Shown here one piece after another: positions 37,214 through 46,700 of a stretch of DNA of 64,000 nucleotides (positions are counted from its first letter, which is position 1; each line of letters begins with the position of its first letter). A model generated the notes under the pieces. It did not search any database, was not told where the DNA came from, and saw only the letters and a program-made list of their open reading frames with translations. A program made the translations under genes and the position numbers. The DNA is from G963677445 sp963678275 (GTDB taxonomy: Bacteria; Bacteroidota; Ignavibacteria; Ignavibacteriales; Melioribacteraceae), in NCBI GenBank assembly GCA_963678275.1, contig OY782765.1, positions 5,766,001 to 5,830,000 on the forward strand, in the 5' to 3' direction.

Positions 37214-38386
37214 TGAGCCTCCTGAGGTTAATCCGATTTTATTGTTATTTTATTTCATCAAAACAAAATAAAAAAAAATCCGGTATCTTGTAACATTATT
37301 TTGATGTGACCCGGCTAAAATAAAATTATTTATTGTTGATTCCGTGACGGAGATCAAATGAATGAAAAAATCATGGTAAGAGTAATTCGTCAGCAATCAA
37401 ATTCTAAGCAAAATGGTAAAAATGCAATTAACAATTAACAATTAATAATTAATAATGAATAATGAATAAGGTCAAGAGAGCCGCAGTTTTTTTTAACGCT
37501 GATTTCGTTGATTGAGGTGGAAGAAAAGCCTCAAAAGAAATTACGAATTACGAATTACGAATGAGGAATGAAAAGAATGTAATGAAATCATATTTTTAAT
37601 TTTTTTAACCTTAGTAGCATGGGAAATCACCCGACAAAACTAAACCTTATTAACCGTAAACTGGCAAGAATGCAATTAATAATGAACAATGAACAATTAA
37701 TAATGTCAAAAGAGCCGCAGATTTTTTGACTACGCAGATTTTGTTGATTGAGGTGGAAGAAAAGCATCAAAAGAAATTACGAATTACGAATTACGAATGA
37801 GGAATGAAAAGAATGTAATGAAATCATATTTTTGATTTTTTTAACCTTAGTAGCATGGGAAATCACCCGACAAAACTAAACCTTATTAACCTTATTCAAA
37901 CGGGCGATATGTTCTAAGGAATTATCTAATGATCGGGTAAAAACTCAAAACAGCATTACGGGGATTAATCCGTATGGAGCCAAATTCTACGCAAAATGGC
38001 AAAAATGCAATTAACAATTAATAATTAATAATGAATAATGAATAAGGTCAAGAGAGCCGCAGATTTTTTGAAACGCTGATTTCGTTGATTGAGGTGAAAG
38101 AAAAGCCACTAAATCACCAAAACACCAAATCCCACGAAAAAACTCAAAAAAAACCTTATTCTTTATTTTTTAACCTTAGTAGCATAGGAAACCACCCGAT
38201 CAAACAAAACCTTACCAATTTATAATAGAAAGTAAGGGTTTAGCCGGGGATGGTTGTAAATTTCAATGAGACTGATGGGACACCGAGGACTTCAGAGTTG
38301 AATAGTCATAAGCGGTGCCGTAAAGATTACTGTCACCAAAGTCGTGATTTGCCCAATGAATGAATAATGACTTAGAGGCCGGATTA
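37214..38386. repeat. Repeat island 6 (non-coding, 1.1 kb)
   Basis: It contains three related sub-blocks. Each has a CAATTAA/TAATGAA heptamer array, a GAGAGCCGCAGATTTTTT..GATTTCGTTGATTGAGG segment, and an AACCTTA-box element (37585-37652, 37821-37890, 38151-38220). The first two also share GAATTAC heptamers and repeat with a 234-bp period. The 46-bp element occurs at 37381-37424 and 37963-38008. From 38220 to the lipoprotein stop nothing repeated is seen. The upstream end (37214-37330) is AT-rich and presumably holds the promoter of the T9SS gene. Confidence 0.85.
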
Positions 38387-38896
38387 TTATTCAGCCCGGA
38401 AAATTTCCAGCATATCCGCTTCGAGTGATTCACAGGGGGTTTCCACAATGCGACCGGTTTCTTTTCCATCGGAATAGAAAATGAAAGTCGGAACAAATTC
38501 TATCCTGAGTCCGGAAATATCTTTCTTCTCAATTTTTTTATCACGGTTAACGGCAAAAATTTTAACGTTTTCTGCCGGATAACTTAAAAGGTCCAGGATT
38601 TTTTTGAAACGGGGGACTTCACGTCTGCTGTCACTGCACCAGGTTCCCAAAACTATTGTGATATCGGGAAGATTGCCGGCAGATTTTAATTGAGAAATAA
38701 TTTCAGCGTCCGGTTCATATTCCGAATATTCCCGGTTATACCAATCTTCGAAAAGAGGCTGCCGGAAATTATCAAATGTTACCTGACCGAAAAGAATTTC
38801 CTGTCTCGCTTTTTTATCGAAGATGACATTTTTAATAGTCCCGCCACACGCGGTAAATAAAATTATGATCAGAAAGAAGAGGAATACTTTTTTCAT
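38387..38896 (-). CDS. Thioredoxin-fold lipoprotein with a single active-site cysteine
   Basis: The 169-residue protein has a lipoprotein signal (FLFFLIIILFTACGG, lipobox Cys17), so it is anchored at the outer or inner membrane. The thioredoxin-like part has VLGTWCSDSRREVPRFKKIL, where the usual CxxC is C-S-D-S: only the first Cys remains. The cis-Pro motif is present in EFVPTFIFYSDGKETGRIVE. WCSDSRRE-type proteins are a recognisable thioredoxin subfamily in FCB bacteria. A single Cys suggests isomerase, peroxidase-like or non-redox binding function in place of dithiol reduction. The start overlaps the NAD-kinase stop by 4 bp. Confidence 0.82.
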   Translation of the reverse strand: MKKVFLFFLIIILFTACGGTIKNVIFDKKARQEILFGQVTFDNFRQPLFEDWYNREYSEYEPDAEIISQLKSAGNLPDITIVLGTWCSDSRREVPRFKKILDLLSYPAENVKIFAVNRDKKIEKKDISGLRIEFVPTFIFYSDGKETGRIVETPCESLEADMLEIFRAE

Positions 38897-39795
38897 TTAA
38901 TACCTCTCGACATCAGTCCCGGAAGACGAACATCCATGCCCCAGAAAAGTTTATTCCTCAGAATTTCAAAATAATTTTTATGCCTGGTCTGAATGAGTTT
39001 AATGGAATCTTTACTTTTAAATATTTCCAGAGTAACGGGAGTTTTAAAATAATAAACTCTCTGGCCGTCACAATTGACCTGAACGGTTTCGTAAAGAGAG
39101 TCAACTGTAGCTGTAATCATTCCTGAATCGGGCAGGATAAGGGGCCGCATAGTAAGCATGTGGGGTGAAATCGGGTTGAGTGTAATCGCGTTGGCCTGGG
39201 GAGAAACCACAGGACCGCCGGCTGAAAGTGAATACCCGGTGGACCCTGTCGGGGTCGCGAGAATTACTCCATCGGCTGAAAAGGTAGATACATACTCATG
39301 ATTTATTTTTATCTCAAGCTCAATCATCTTTGGCCAGCGGCCCTTATCGATAACGATATCATTGATGCCAATTAGTTTAACTTTTTCATCGGCGTAACAA
39401 CGGCCCTCAAGAATCATTCTTTCTTCAATTTTATAATCACCTTTCAATATCTGGATGATAAGCTGATCAATTTCATCGATTCCGAATTCCGCGAGAAATC
39501 CCAGTTTGCCGAAATTTATTCCCGCGACCGGGGTATCAGAACCCAATATTTCGTAGGCTGTGGTCAGCATTGTGCCGTCGCCGCCGATTGATATGACTAT
39601 ATCACAATTTTCGGCAAGCTTTCTGTGTTCCATAAATGCGTTTTTTTTAAGCAGAGAAGAAAAATCCTTACAAAATTTCAGCAGAGCTTTACTGATAACA
39701 AATTCTATTTTTTGGTTATTAAGCTTTACCGCGAGTTCTTCGACAACGGCAAGAATATTTTCTTTATTTATATTAGGTATTATACCTACAGTCAT
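38893..39795 (-). CDS. nadK: NAD kinase (ATP-NAD kinase)
   Basis: The 300-residue protein is of standard length. The GGDGT motif in VISIGGDGTML, then GINFGKLGFLAEF, the NE/D-type NDIVIDKGR, the SADGVILATPTGSTGYSLSAGGPVV block (split here by turns) and DGQRVYYF are all NadK hallmarks. It phosphorylates NAD to NADP in the cytoplasm (EC 2.7.1.23). It lies in a three-gene minus-strand run with a GT2 glycosyltransferase upstream (29-bp gap) and the thioredoxin-like lipoprotein downstream (4-bp overlap). Confidence 0.96.
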   Translation of the reverse strand: MTVGIIPNINKENILAVVEELAVKLNNQKIEFVISKALLKFCKDFSSLLKKNAFMEHRKLAENCDIVISIGGDGTMLTTAYEILGSDTPVAGINFGKLGFLAEFGIDEIDQLIIQILKGDYKIEERMILEGRCYADEKVKLIGINDIVIDKGRWPKMIELEIKINHEYVSTFSADGVILATPTGSTGYSLSAGGPVVSPQANAITLNPISPHMLTMRPLILPDSGMITATVDSLYETVQVNCDGQRVYYFKTPVTLEIFKSKDSIKLIQTRHKNYFEILRNKLFWGMDVRLPGLMSRGIK

Positions 39796-39824
39796 TTACA
39801 TACCTGGTTGAGGTTAAAGATTGA

Positions 39825-40592
39825 TTAACTTTGTTCGTTATTTTTTTTTATTTCCCAATGCTTGCAATATTTCGTAAAAACATAAGAGGCTGAAAAAACT
39901 GCCAGAATGAATCCATGCAGGCCATCAAGGAATCCACGCCGCAAAATAAACATTTTAACAAAAAGAAATGCCGGACGAATGATCAGGTCCGACAATTTAA
40001 ATTTTTTCCCGCTCATTTCCTTCGCGGCAAGGGTTGTATACAAATTAAATTTTGTAAAATAATGATGTATATCAGGATCGGTATAATGATTGATGTCATT
40101 TAAAAGTTTTCCGGTTTCACCATCAACTCTCAGGTGTTCATGAACATCATTATCGCTGAACCGGGCTTTTCTTTTATCAAAAAGGCGGGTAACATAACCG
40201 GGGTACCATCCGCTGTGTTTTATCCATTTACCGAGGAAAAAAGCTCTTCTCGCCACCTTATAAGCCGGCAAACTGAAACCTTTCTCTTTCATTCGATTCA
40301 GTTCATCGATCAATTCATCTGTAAGAACTTCATCGGCGTCGATCCACAAAATATAATTGAATGATGTTTTCGAGAGGGCATATTTTTTCGCCGCCGAGTA
40401 ACCCATCCATTCCCTGGTTTCATACGTTACATTTTGCGATTTGACAACATCCAGGGTGTTATCGGATGAACTCTTGTCTACTATAATAATTATTTCATCT
40501 GTGCATTTTTTCAGACTGCCAATACAGTCCCCTATCGTATCGCCCGCATCTTTGGCAATGATGATTGATGATATTTTTTCAGGATTTTTCAT
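39825..40592 (-). CDS. Family 2 glycosyltransferase, WaaE/KdtX-like
   Basis: The 255-residue protein has a GT-A fold. It starts SSIIIAKDAGDTIGDCIGSLKKC in two strands, with the DxD-type ILWIDADEVLTDEL, then HSGWYPGYVTRLFDKRKARF and NDVHEHLRV. These are typical of the LPS-core beta-1,4-glucosyltransferase-like GT2 subgroup (WaaE/KdtX). A C-terminal hydrophobic stretch (FLFVKMFILRRGFLDGLHGFIL in parts) may tether it to the inner membrane. The role is probably in LPS or cell-surface glycan assembly; the exact sugar is unknown. It is first gene of the minus-strand run ending in the thioredoxin-like lipoprotein. Confidence 0.85.
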   Translation of the reverse strand: MKNPEKISSIIIAKDAGDTIGDCIGSLKKCTDEIIIIVDKSSSDNTLDVVKSQNVTYETREWMGYSAAKKYALSKTSFNYILWIDADEVLTDELIDELNRMKEKGFSLPAYKVARRAFFLGKWIKHSGWYPGYVTRLFDKRKARFSDNDVHEHLRVDGETGKLLNDINHYTDPDIHHYFTKFNLYTTLAAKEMSGKKFKLSDLIIRPAFLFVKMFILRRGFLDGLHGFILAVFSASYVFTKYCKHWEIKKNNEQS

Positions 40593-40761
40593 GAGCGCTT
40601 TTTAAGGTAATTTTTTTTACCTTTGGAGAATTTCAGTAAATTTTACAATTATTTTATTTGATTATTAAGCAGATTTCAAGTAAAATTGGAATCAAGCTTA
40701 AGAAAAATATAAGTATTCTTAATGAAATTTCCATTAAATTAAATTAAGTTCGGAGGAATTT

Positions 40762-41121
40762 ATGAAAAAAGCGATGTTTTTTGCGGTAGTTATCGCACTT
40801 TTTGCGCTTGCATCAACAGCAACAGCTCAGACAATCCAGGGTGGAAAATTCAAAGCTGACTATAACAGCGCCGGCTGGAGCCTGCATGAAAATGAAGGAT
40901 TCAGAAGTTTTTCAATTGATATCGTTTTCAAAAAATCATTTGAAAAAAGACCTGAAATCGTTCTTAGCACAACTATGCTTGATACCGACCAGAAATATCC
41001 TACCCGTTACAAAATTGAAGCAAAAGCTGTAAGCAGCGAAGGTTTCCTCCTTGAAGTAACTACTTGGGGAGATTCCAGGGTAAATGCTATTGAAGGCAAC
41101 TGGATAGCGTTTGTCAACTAA
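40762..41121 (+). CDS. Small secreted protein with an H-type lectin domain
   Basis: The 119-residue protein has a signal peptide (MFFAVVIALFALASTATAQT) and then essentially one domain. Its pattern (FRSFSIDIVFKKSFEKRP, EIVLSTTMLDTD, YKIEAKAVSSEGFLLEVTTW, and the closing NWIAFV) matches the H-type lectin fold of Helix pomatia agglutinin and discoidin C-termini: strand, P-x-V/I, D-x-D, GF-x-hydrophobic, W-x-D/S, W-I-A. H-type lectins bind GalNAc-type sugars as trimers or hexamers. A strong RBS (CGGAGGAAT) and its own terminator suggest good expression. It is encoded beside glycosyltransferase and flippase genes. The lectin call rests on pattern recognition. Confidence 0.7.
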   Translation: MKKAMFFAVVIALFALASTATAQTIQGGKFKADYNSAGWSLHENEGFRSFSIDIVFKKSFEKRPEIVLSTTMLDTDQKYPTRYKIEAKAVSSEGFLLEVTTWGDSRVNAIEGNWIAFVN

Positions 41122-41139
41122 GGTAAAGAATTAGGAAAA

Positions 41140-41180
41140 AAGGCTGACAGGCAGTCCCAAAACTGTGTCAGCCTTTTTTT
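41140..41180 (+). terminator. Intrinsic terminator of the lectin gene
   Basis: AAGGCTGACA and TGTCAGCCTT form a perfect 10-bp stem around a 16-nt loop, followed by TTTTTGTTTT. It lies 19 bp after the stop codon and 26 bp before the flippase gene, so the lectin is probably transcribed alone. Confidence 0.92.
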
Positions 41181-41205
41181 GTTTTAAACAGACCCGGGTG
41201 AACAG

Positions 41206-42534
41206 TTGATTAACAGGAATCTCTTTTCTTTCGTATTGGAAAAACTGAAAGCTGATAAGGAGGGTGAAACCCTCTGGTTTTTTGGCGGACAGGTAATCCT
41301 CTTTATCCTGAGTATTGTAGTTGTCAAACTGATGAGCGGCCTCGGAACCGATGATTACGGTGTTTATGCTCTTGCCCTCACATTTGTCGCTTTCCTCGGG
41401 ATGACAATCTATGACCCTCTTAGTCAGGCGTTCAACCGCTTTTTTTATGAATATTATAACTCACCCGGGGCGGGGGTTTTTAATTCCTTTATCATCGGTT
41501 TTGCCAATAGCGGCGCTATTATTTTTCTGGCAATTGCCGTTCTGGTATCTATTGTGGCATGGTATACAGCCGGATTAGGGGCGCTGCTGGTTTTTCTGTC
41601 AGCAGGTTTTTTTGTTGTCGGACTTAAATTCAGCATGTACTTCAATAATTTCCTGAATCTGTTAAGAAAAAGAAAAAACAACAGTATTCTTCAGGCGCTT
41701 GAAAAACTGGTTTTTGTATTGTTTCTGGCTGCTGTTATCAGCACATCATATTTCAGTCTGGAAATAATTCTTTTTGTTTATGGGGCGATTTCATTCTTTT
41801 TCGGGGGAATGAAATACCTGGTGATTCTGAAATATCTCAAATGTGAATCATGGTTCCGAATAATTCCCGAAGGAGAAAAAGGAAGGGAGATAAAAAATAA
41901 AATTTTTGGCTTTTCATGGCCTTTTGTTATCTGGGGACTGGCGGGATGGCTTCAGATAAACGGGGAAAAATGGATAATAGCGGAATACCTGAGCAACTCA
42001 GATGTTGGAATATACGCGTTAATGATGAATGTAACCAATGCTCTGCTGGCTTTTCCAAGTGTATACCTGAATGAATTTATGATGCCTATGATATTCAGGA
42101 ATTTTTCTGAACCGGGGGAGGGGCGAAGTGTAGAACAGGGACACAGGTATATAAATCTGCTGATAGTTATCGTTTTATCCCTGCTCATTTTTGCCGCTCT
42201 TTTTACATGGTTTTTTGGCGCTGAGATCATTACACTGCTTAGTTCGGAATCATTCACAACATACTGGTATCTCTTGCCTGTTTTATGTATCGGGACCGGG
42301 CTTTTTTATCTCGGACAATCGATGACGATGCTTGGTCTGGCGCTTAACAGGCCAAAAGTTTATCTGGCTCCGAAAATCATTTTTGGCATATCAGCGGTTA
42401 TCTTGAATTTTATTTTAATTCGTATATGGGGAATTTCGGGCATAGCCTTTTCAATGATGATTATCGGCCTTCTTTATTCGGGGGCTGTTTATTTTATCAA
42501 CAGAAAACTGGCCGGGGAGGGGATAAAGGAATGA
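41206..42534 (+). CDS. Wzx/MATE-type polysaccharide flippase
   Basis: The 442-residue, very hydrophobic protein has about 12 membrane segments and the start pattern of the polysaccharide-biosynthesis/MOP family (GGQVILFILSIVVVKLMSGLGTDDYGVYALALT in two helices). YFNNFLNLLRKRKNN, a central EKWIIAEYLSNSDVGIYAL and a C-terminal NRPKVYLAPKI are also Wzx-like. It probably flips lipid-linked glycans across the inner membrane. The start is a TTG with GGGTGA about 5 nt upstream; no ATG fits better. It overlaps the next glycosyltransferase gene by 4 bp (ATGA), indicating a shared transcript. Confidence 0.85.
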   Translation: MINRNLFSFVLEKLKADKEGETLWFFGGQVILFILSIVVVKLMSGLGTDDYGVYALALTFVAFLGMTIYDPLSQAFNRFFYEYYNSPGAGVFNSFIIGFANSGAIIFLAIAVLVSIVAWYTAGLGALLVFLSAGFFVVGLKFSMYFNNFLNLLRKRKNNSILQALEKLVFVLFLAAVISTSYFSLEIILFVYGAISFFFGGMKYLVILKYLKCESWFRIIPEGEKGREIKNKIFGFSWPFVIWGLAGWLQINGEKWIIAEYLSNSDVGIYALMMNVTNALLAFPSVYLNEFMMPMIFRNFSEPGEGRSVEQGHRYINLLIVIVLSLLIFAALFTWFFGAEIITLLSSESFTTYWYLLPVLCIGTGLFYLGQSMTMLGLALNRPKVYLAPKIIFGISAVILNFILIRIWGISGIAFSMMIIGLLYSGAVYFINRKLAGEGIKE

Positions 42535-43628
42535 AGCAGAATAAACTTAAAATACTTCTTATAACAGCGAGGGCGGATATTGGAGGTGGTCCGGAACATG
42601 TCTATAGGATCATAGAAAATCTTCATGAAAAAATTGAGTTTTTTATTGCCTGCCCTGATGATAAGCCATACAGGGAAAGATACTCGGAGTTCATTCCCGA
42701 AAAAAGATTTTTTCTTCTTCCCCACAGAAAATTTACTCCTGCCGCATTAATAAGGCTCTTTGGGTTTATTTCAGATAATGACATTGATATAATTCACTCG
42801 CATGGCAAGGGGGCGGGCATATACAGCAGGCCCGCGGCTATTTTTACCCGAAGAAGATGCATACACACTTTTCATGGGTTTCATGTCGGGCAATATTCCG
42901 AATTTCAGAAAAAATTATATGTGATTCTTGAACGGCTGATGGGAGTTTTCACAAGACATATCATAGCTGTTTCGGGAAATGAAAAAAATATATTGCTCGA
43001 TCACCTTATTGCCCCGCCAGAAAAAATCAGACTTATTCTGAACGGGGTGCATATCCCTGAGGAGGTGATAAGCCGGGATAATTTTTTACGGCGTCCTTTC
43101 AGACTTATACATATCAGCAGGTTCGATTACGCGAAAAATTCCCTTTCGGCAATAAGAATATTCAAGAGAGTTCTGGAAAAAAGTGAACGGAATTTACGGC
43201 TGGTGATAGCGGGAGACGGCCCGGATAAACATGATGCCGAAAAACTTTCGCTGCGATTGGAGATAGCTCATAAAATTGATTTTTGCGGTATAGTTTATGA
43301 GTTAAATGATTATTATCTCGCTTCTTCACTTTTTCTGATTACATCCCGGTGGGAGGCCCTGCCTCTTTCTCTTCTTGAAGCTATGAGTTACGGTTTGCCC
43401 GCGGTAGCGAGTAATGTTACGGGCAACCGGGACGCCGTAGAACATGGAAAAACCGGCATGCTCTATGACCCGCCCGATGAAGCCGGGGCTGCCGAAATGA
43501 TCCTGAATATTATTGACGACAGGGAAAAGTGGGAGGCGATGTCATTAAAAGCGAGAAAAAAAGCTGAAAATGAGTTTGGGGTTGATGCCATGTGCGGTGA
43601 AATTTATTCACTTTATATTGGCGATTAA
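42531..43628 (+). CDS. Family 4 glycosyltransferase (GT-B)
   Basis: The 365-residue protein has the glycine-rich start LLITARADIGGGPEHVYRI. HTFHGFHVG is typical of the acceptor domain, and ISRFDYAKN begins the second Rossmann domain. The nucleotide-sugar site shows VIAGDGPDK and the E-x7-E motif EALPLSLLEAMSYGLPAVAS in two parts. ATG 42531 overlaps the flippase stop and has AAAGGA upstream; the frame is open back to 42426, but that part merely duplicates flippase sequence in another frame. Cytoplasmic or membrane-peripheral; it probably extends a lipid-linked surface glycan exported by the adjacent flippase. Confidence 0.9.
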   Translation: MKQNKLKILLITARADIGGGPEHVYRIIENLHEKIEFFIACPDDKPYRERYSEFIPEKRFFLLPHRKFTPAALIRLFGFISDNDIDIIHSHGKGAGIYSRPAAIFTRRRCIHTFHGFHVGQYSEFQKKLYVILERLMGVFTRHIIAVSGNEKNILLDHLIAPPEKIRLILNGVHIPEEVISRDNFLRRPFRLIHISRFDYAKNSLSAIRIFKRVLEKSERNLRLVIAGDGPDKHDAEKLSLRLEIAHKIDFCGIVYELNDYYLASSLFLITSRWEALPLSLLEAMSYGLPAVASNVTGNRDAVEHGKTGMLYDPPDEAGAAEMILNIIDDREKWEAMSLKARKKAENEFGVDAMCGEIYSLYIGD

Positions 43629-43714
43629 AAGAGCTATCTTTATAAGATTAAATTTATACCCGATTTTTGAAATAACGTATCGCAGAAATATTTCACAACA
43701 ATAAGGAAAGCCTG

Positions 43715-46700
43715 ATGAGAAATTATTTAATAGTTTTAATTTTACTTGTTTTTTCAGCATTGACATTCGCGGAAAACCACAAACAAATAAAAATAGTTAA
43801 AGATCAGCCGGAAGCGTTAAAGCTGCTCGCCGCCAACGGAATAGCTGTTGAAGAGGCCGCGATTGACAGAGACGGCTCGATATATCTTTTCCTGAGTGAT
43901 TCCGAATATGAATTATTGCGGCAAACTTCACTGAAATTTGAAACTCTCATTGATGATTGGAGTGAATACTACCAGTCATTGCCTGAACTAACACAAACCG
44001 AAAAAGATTATTTCAGAAGCAGGGCTAAGAACCGGGACAATATAGAGGGATTTGGTTATGGTTCCATGGGTGGTTATTATACTGCTGAAGAAGTTTATAC
44101 TGAACTGGATAACATGAAAAATGATTTTCCTGACCTGATTACAACAAAATATTCGATTGGCCAGACACTCGAAGGAAGGGAAATGTATGTGGTTAAGATA
44201 TCCGATAATCCTGATATAGATGAAGATGAACCTGAAGTTTTTATTAACTCTCTGATTCACGCGAGGGAGCCGGCCGCGATGATGTCTGTAATGTATTATA
44301 TGTTCTGGCTGCTGGAAAACTATGGAACTGACGCCGAAGCGACTTATCTTGTTAATAACCGTGAAATATATTTTATGCCTGTTTTTAATGTGGACGGGTA
44401 TGAATATAACCGACAGAACGACCCCGGCGGCGGCGGGATGTGGAGAAAGAACCGCAGAAATAATGGCAATGGCACCTACGGAGTTGACCTCAACAGGAAC
44501 TGGGGATATATGTGGGGATATGATAACAATGGCTCAAGCCCCGATCCGGGTGATGAAACCTACCGCGGAGCAGCCGCTTTTAGTGAACCGGCTACAGATG
44601 TTGTAAGAATATTCTCGGAATCCAGACCATTTAAAACCGGAATTAATTTCCATACATACAGCAATCTTTGTATTATCCCCTGGGGTTATATCAATGAAGA
44701 AACCCCCGACTCACTCGCTTTCAGGGAGTATGCTTCTGAAATGACCCAGTTTAATGGTTATGAATGGGGCACAGCCGGAGCTATTCTTTATGAAGTTAAC
44801 GGCGATGCCGATGACTGGTATTATGGTGAGCAGACAGCTAAAGAAAAAGCTCTGACAGTTACTATAGAAGTAGGAAGCTGGAGCGATGGTTTCTGGCCCT
44901 CGCAGGACAGGATATTTCCCCTCGCCGAAGAAAACCTGTGGCCGCAGCAATATATTACCTGGGCCGCGGGAGAGTTTATAAAAGTTGAAAATTTATCTGT
45001 CAGCCCTGAATATTTCAGTCCGGGTGAAACTGTGACTGTTTCTCCTGTTCTGAAAAATAAAGGATTGGGCGCCGGATATAACCTTTCAGCGACAATATCT
45101 TCATCTTCACCATATATCATTATTAATTCAGCCACAATCGCGCTCGATTCTATCCCGGCCAGGTCTGTAGTTGAAGATGCCGGTGAGTTTGAAATAATTG
45201 TTTCCGGCGCGGCTCCTGTCGGCGAGCCGATATATCTGGATGTCGCTATCTCTTCCGACGGCGATATCATGACCACCCAGGAAGTTAAAATTATCCCCGG
45301 TATCCCGACATTTATGTTTGAGGATTCTTATGATGATCCTACGGTTTTATGGAATATTACCGCTACTCCTGTTAACCCGAAATGGGAAGCGACAACCACA
45401 ACATATCATTCCGGACCTGTTTCTTACGCCGACAGCAAAAGTGGTGAATACGCAAGCAACTGTGATGTTAAACTGACAATGAAGGATCCTGTAAACCTCA
45501 CAGGTGTAAGCTCGGCGGTTCTAACATTCTGGACTAAATATGATATTGAAGATGAGTGGGACGCCGGCCAGATTGAGATAAGCACAAATAACGGATCCAC
45601 ATGGACCCCGATGGAGACAAGCCTTACCGCTCCGGGAAGCGGCAATGGCGCCCAGACAAGCGGCGAACCGGTTCTCGATGGAACGGTAAGCGAATGGACA
45701 TTTCAGGAAATTGATCTTTCCGGTTATGAAGGGGAGCAGATAAAAATCCGTTTTGAATTGAAAGCGGACGGCTACATTGAGGAAGATGGCTGGTATCTCG
45801 ATGATATAAAAATTTATTATTACGGCGGCGGATCAATGTCTTCGGGATGCGCGGACATATCCTGGAATGAAGGTTGGAATCTTCTTTCTGTGCCGTTTCA
45901 ATCAACGAATATGGCGCTGGATAATATATTTCCGGGACATACATCGCAGGCCTTCTATTTTACGAATAGTTACCAGATGACTGATATGCTTGGAAATGAT
46001 CTGGGATACTGGATAAAATTCCCGGCTTCAGGCACAAATGAAATCTGTGGTCAGAAGATCGATGATTATGTTGCCGTCCAGACAGGCTGGAACATGATAG
46101 GGACCAATGACACAACAGTTCTTACTTCAAACATTTCTTCTGTTCCGGCAGGAATAATTATGTCGGAATATTTCGAGTTTGATAATGGTTATGTAATTGC
46201 CGGCGAACTTGAGCCTGGAAAAGGATATTGGGTAAGAGCTTCGGAAAACGGCACAATCCAGATCAACAGCACTCTTAACACCTCCGCGGCAAAGGAAAAT
46301 GCTGAAGAGAGGATAACTCTCCGTTTTGAAGACGCCGCGGGCAGCAGAACCGAACTTTATATACTGAAAGAAGGTGAAAGCAGGATGACGCCTCCTCTTC
46401 CCCCCGAAGGAGCTTTTGATATTCGTTTCGCTGATGGCAACTACGCCGAAACATTCATGCCGGGCGGAAACAATATAGAAATGAGGGGAGTCAGCTACCC
46501 TGTGCAGGTTTATGCCTTTGGAGGCAGTCTGGGTATTATCAGCGGTGAAAATGAGCGCCAGCTTTCAGATGGTGAAAAGATATCGATTAACAGTTCCGTG
46601 TCAAATCTAACTGTAAAAGAGATCAGCATTCCCGCGGAATTTGAACTTGCCCAGAATTACCCCAACCCCTTCAACCCTGAAACAACAATTCGTTTCGGTG

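Noticed and set aside
42426..42530. Longer N-terminus for the GT4 glycosyltransferase.
   Set aside because: It lies within the flippase gene in another frame; ATG 42531 with an RBS and stop-start overlap is better.
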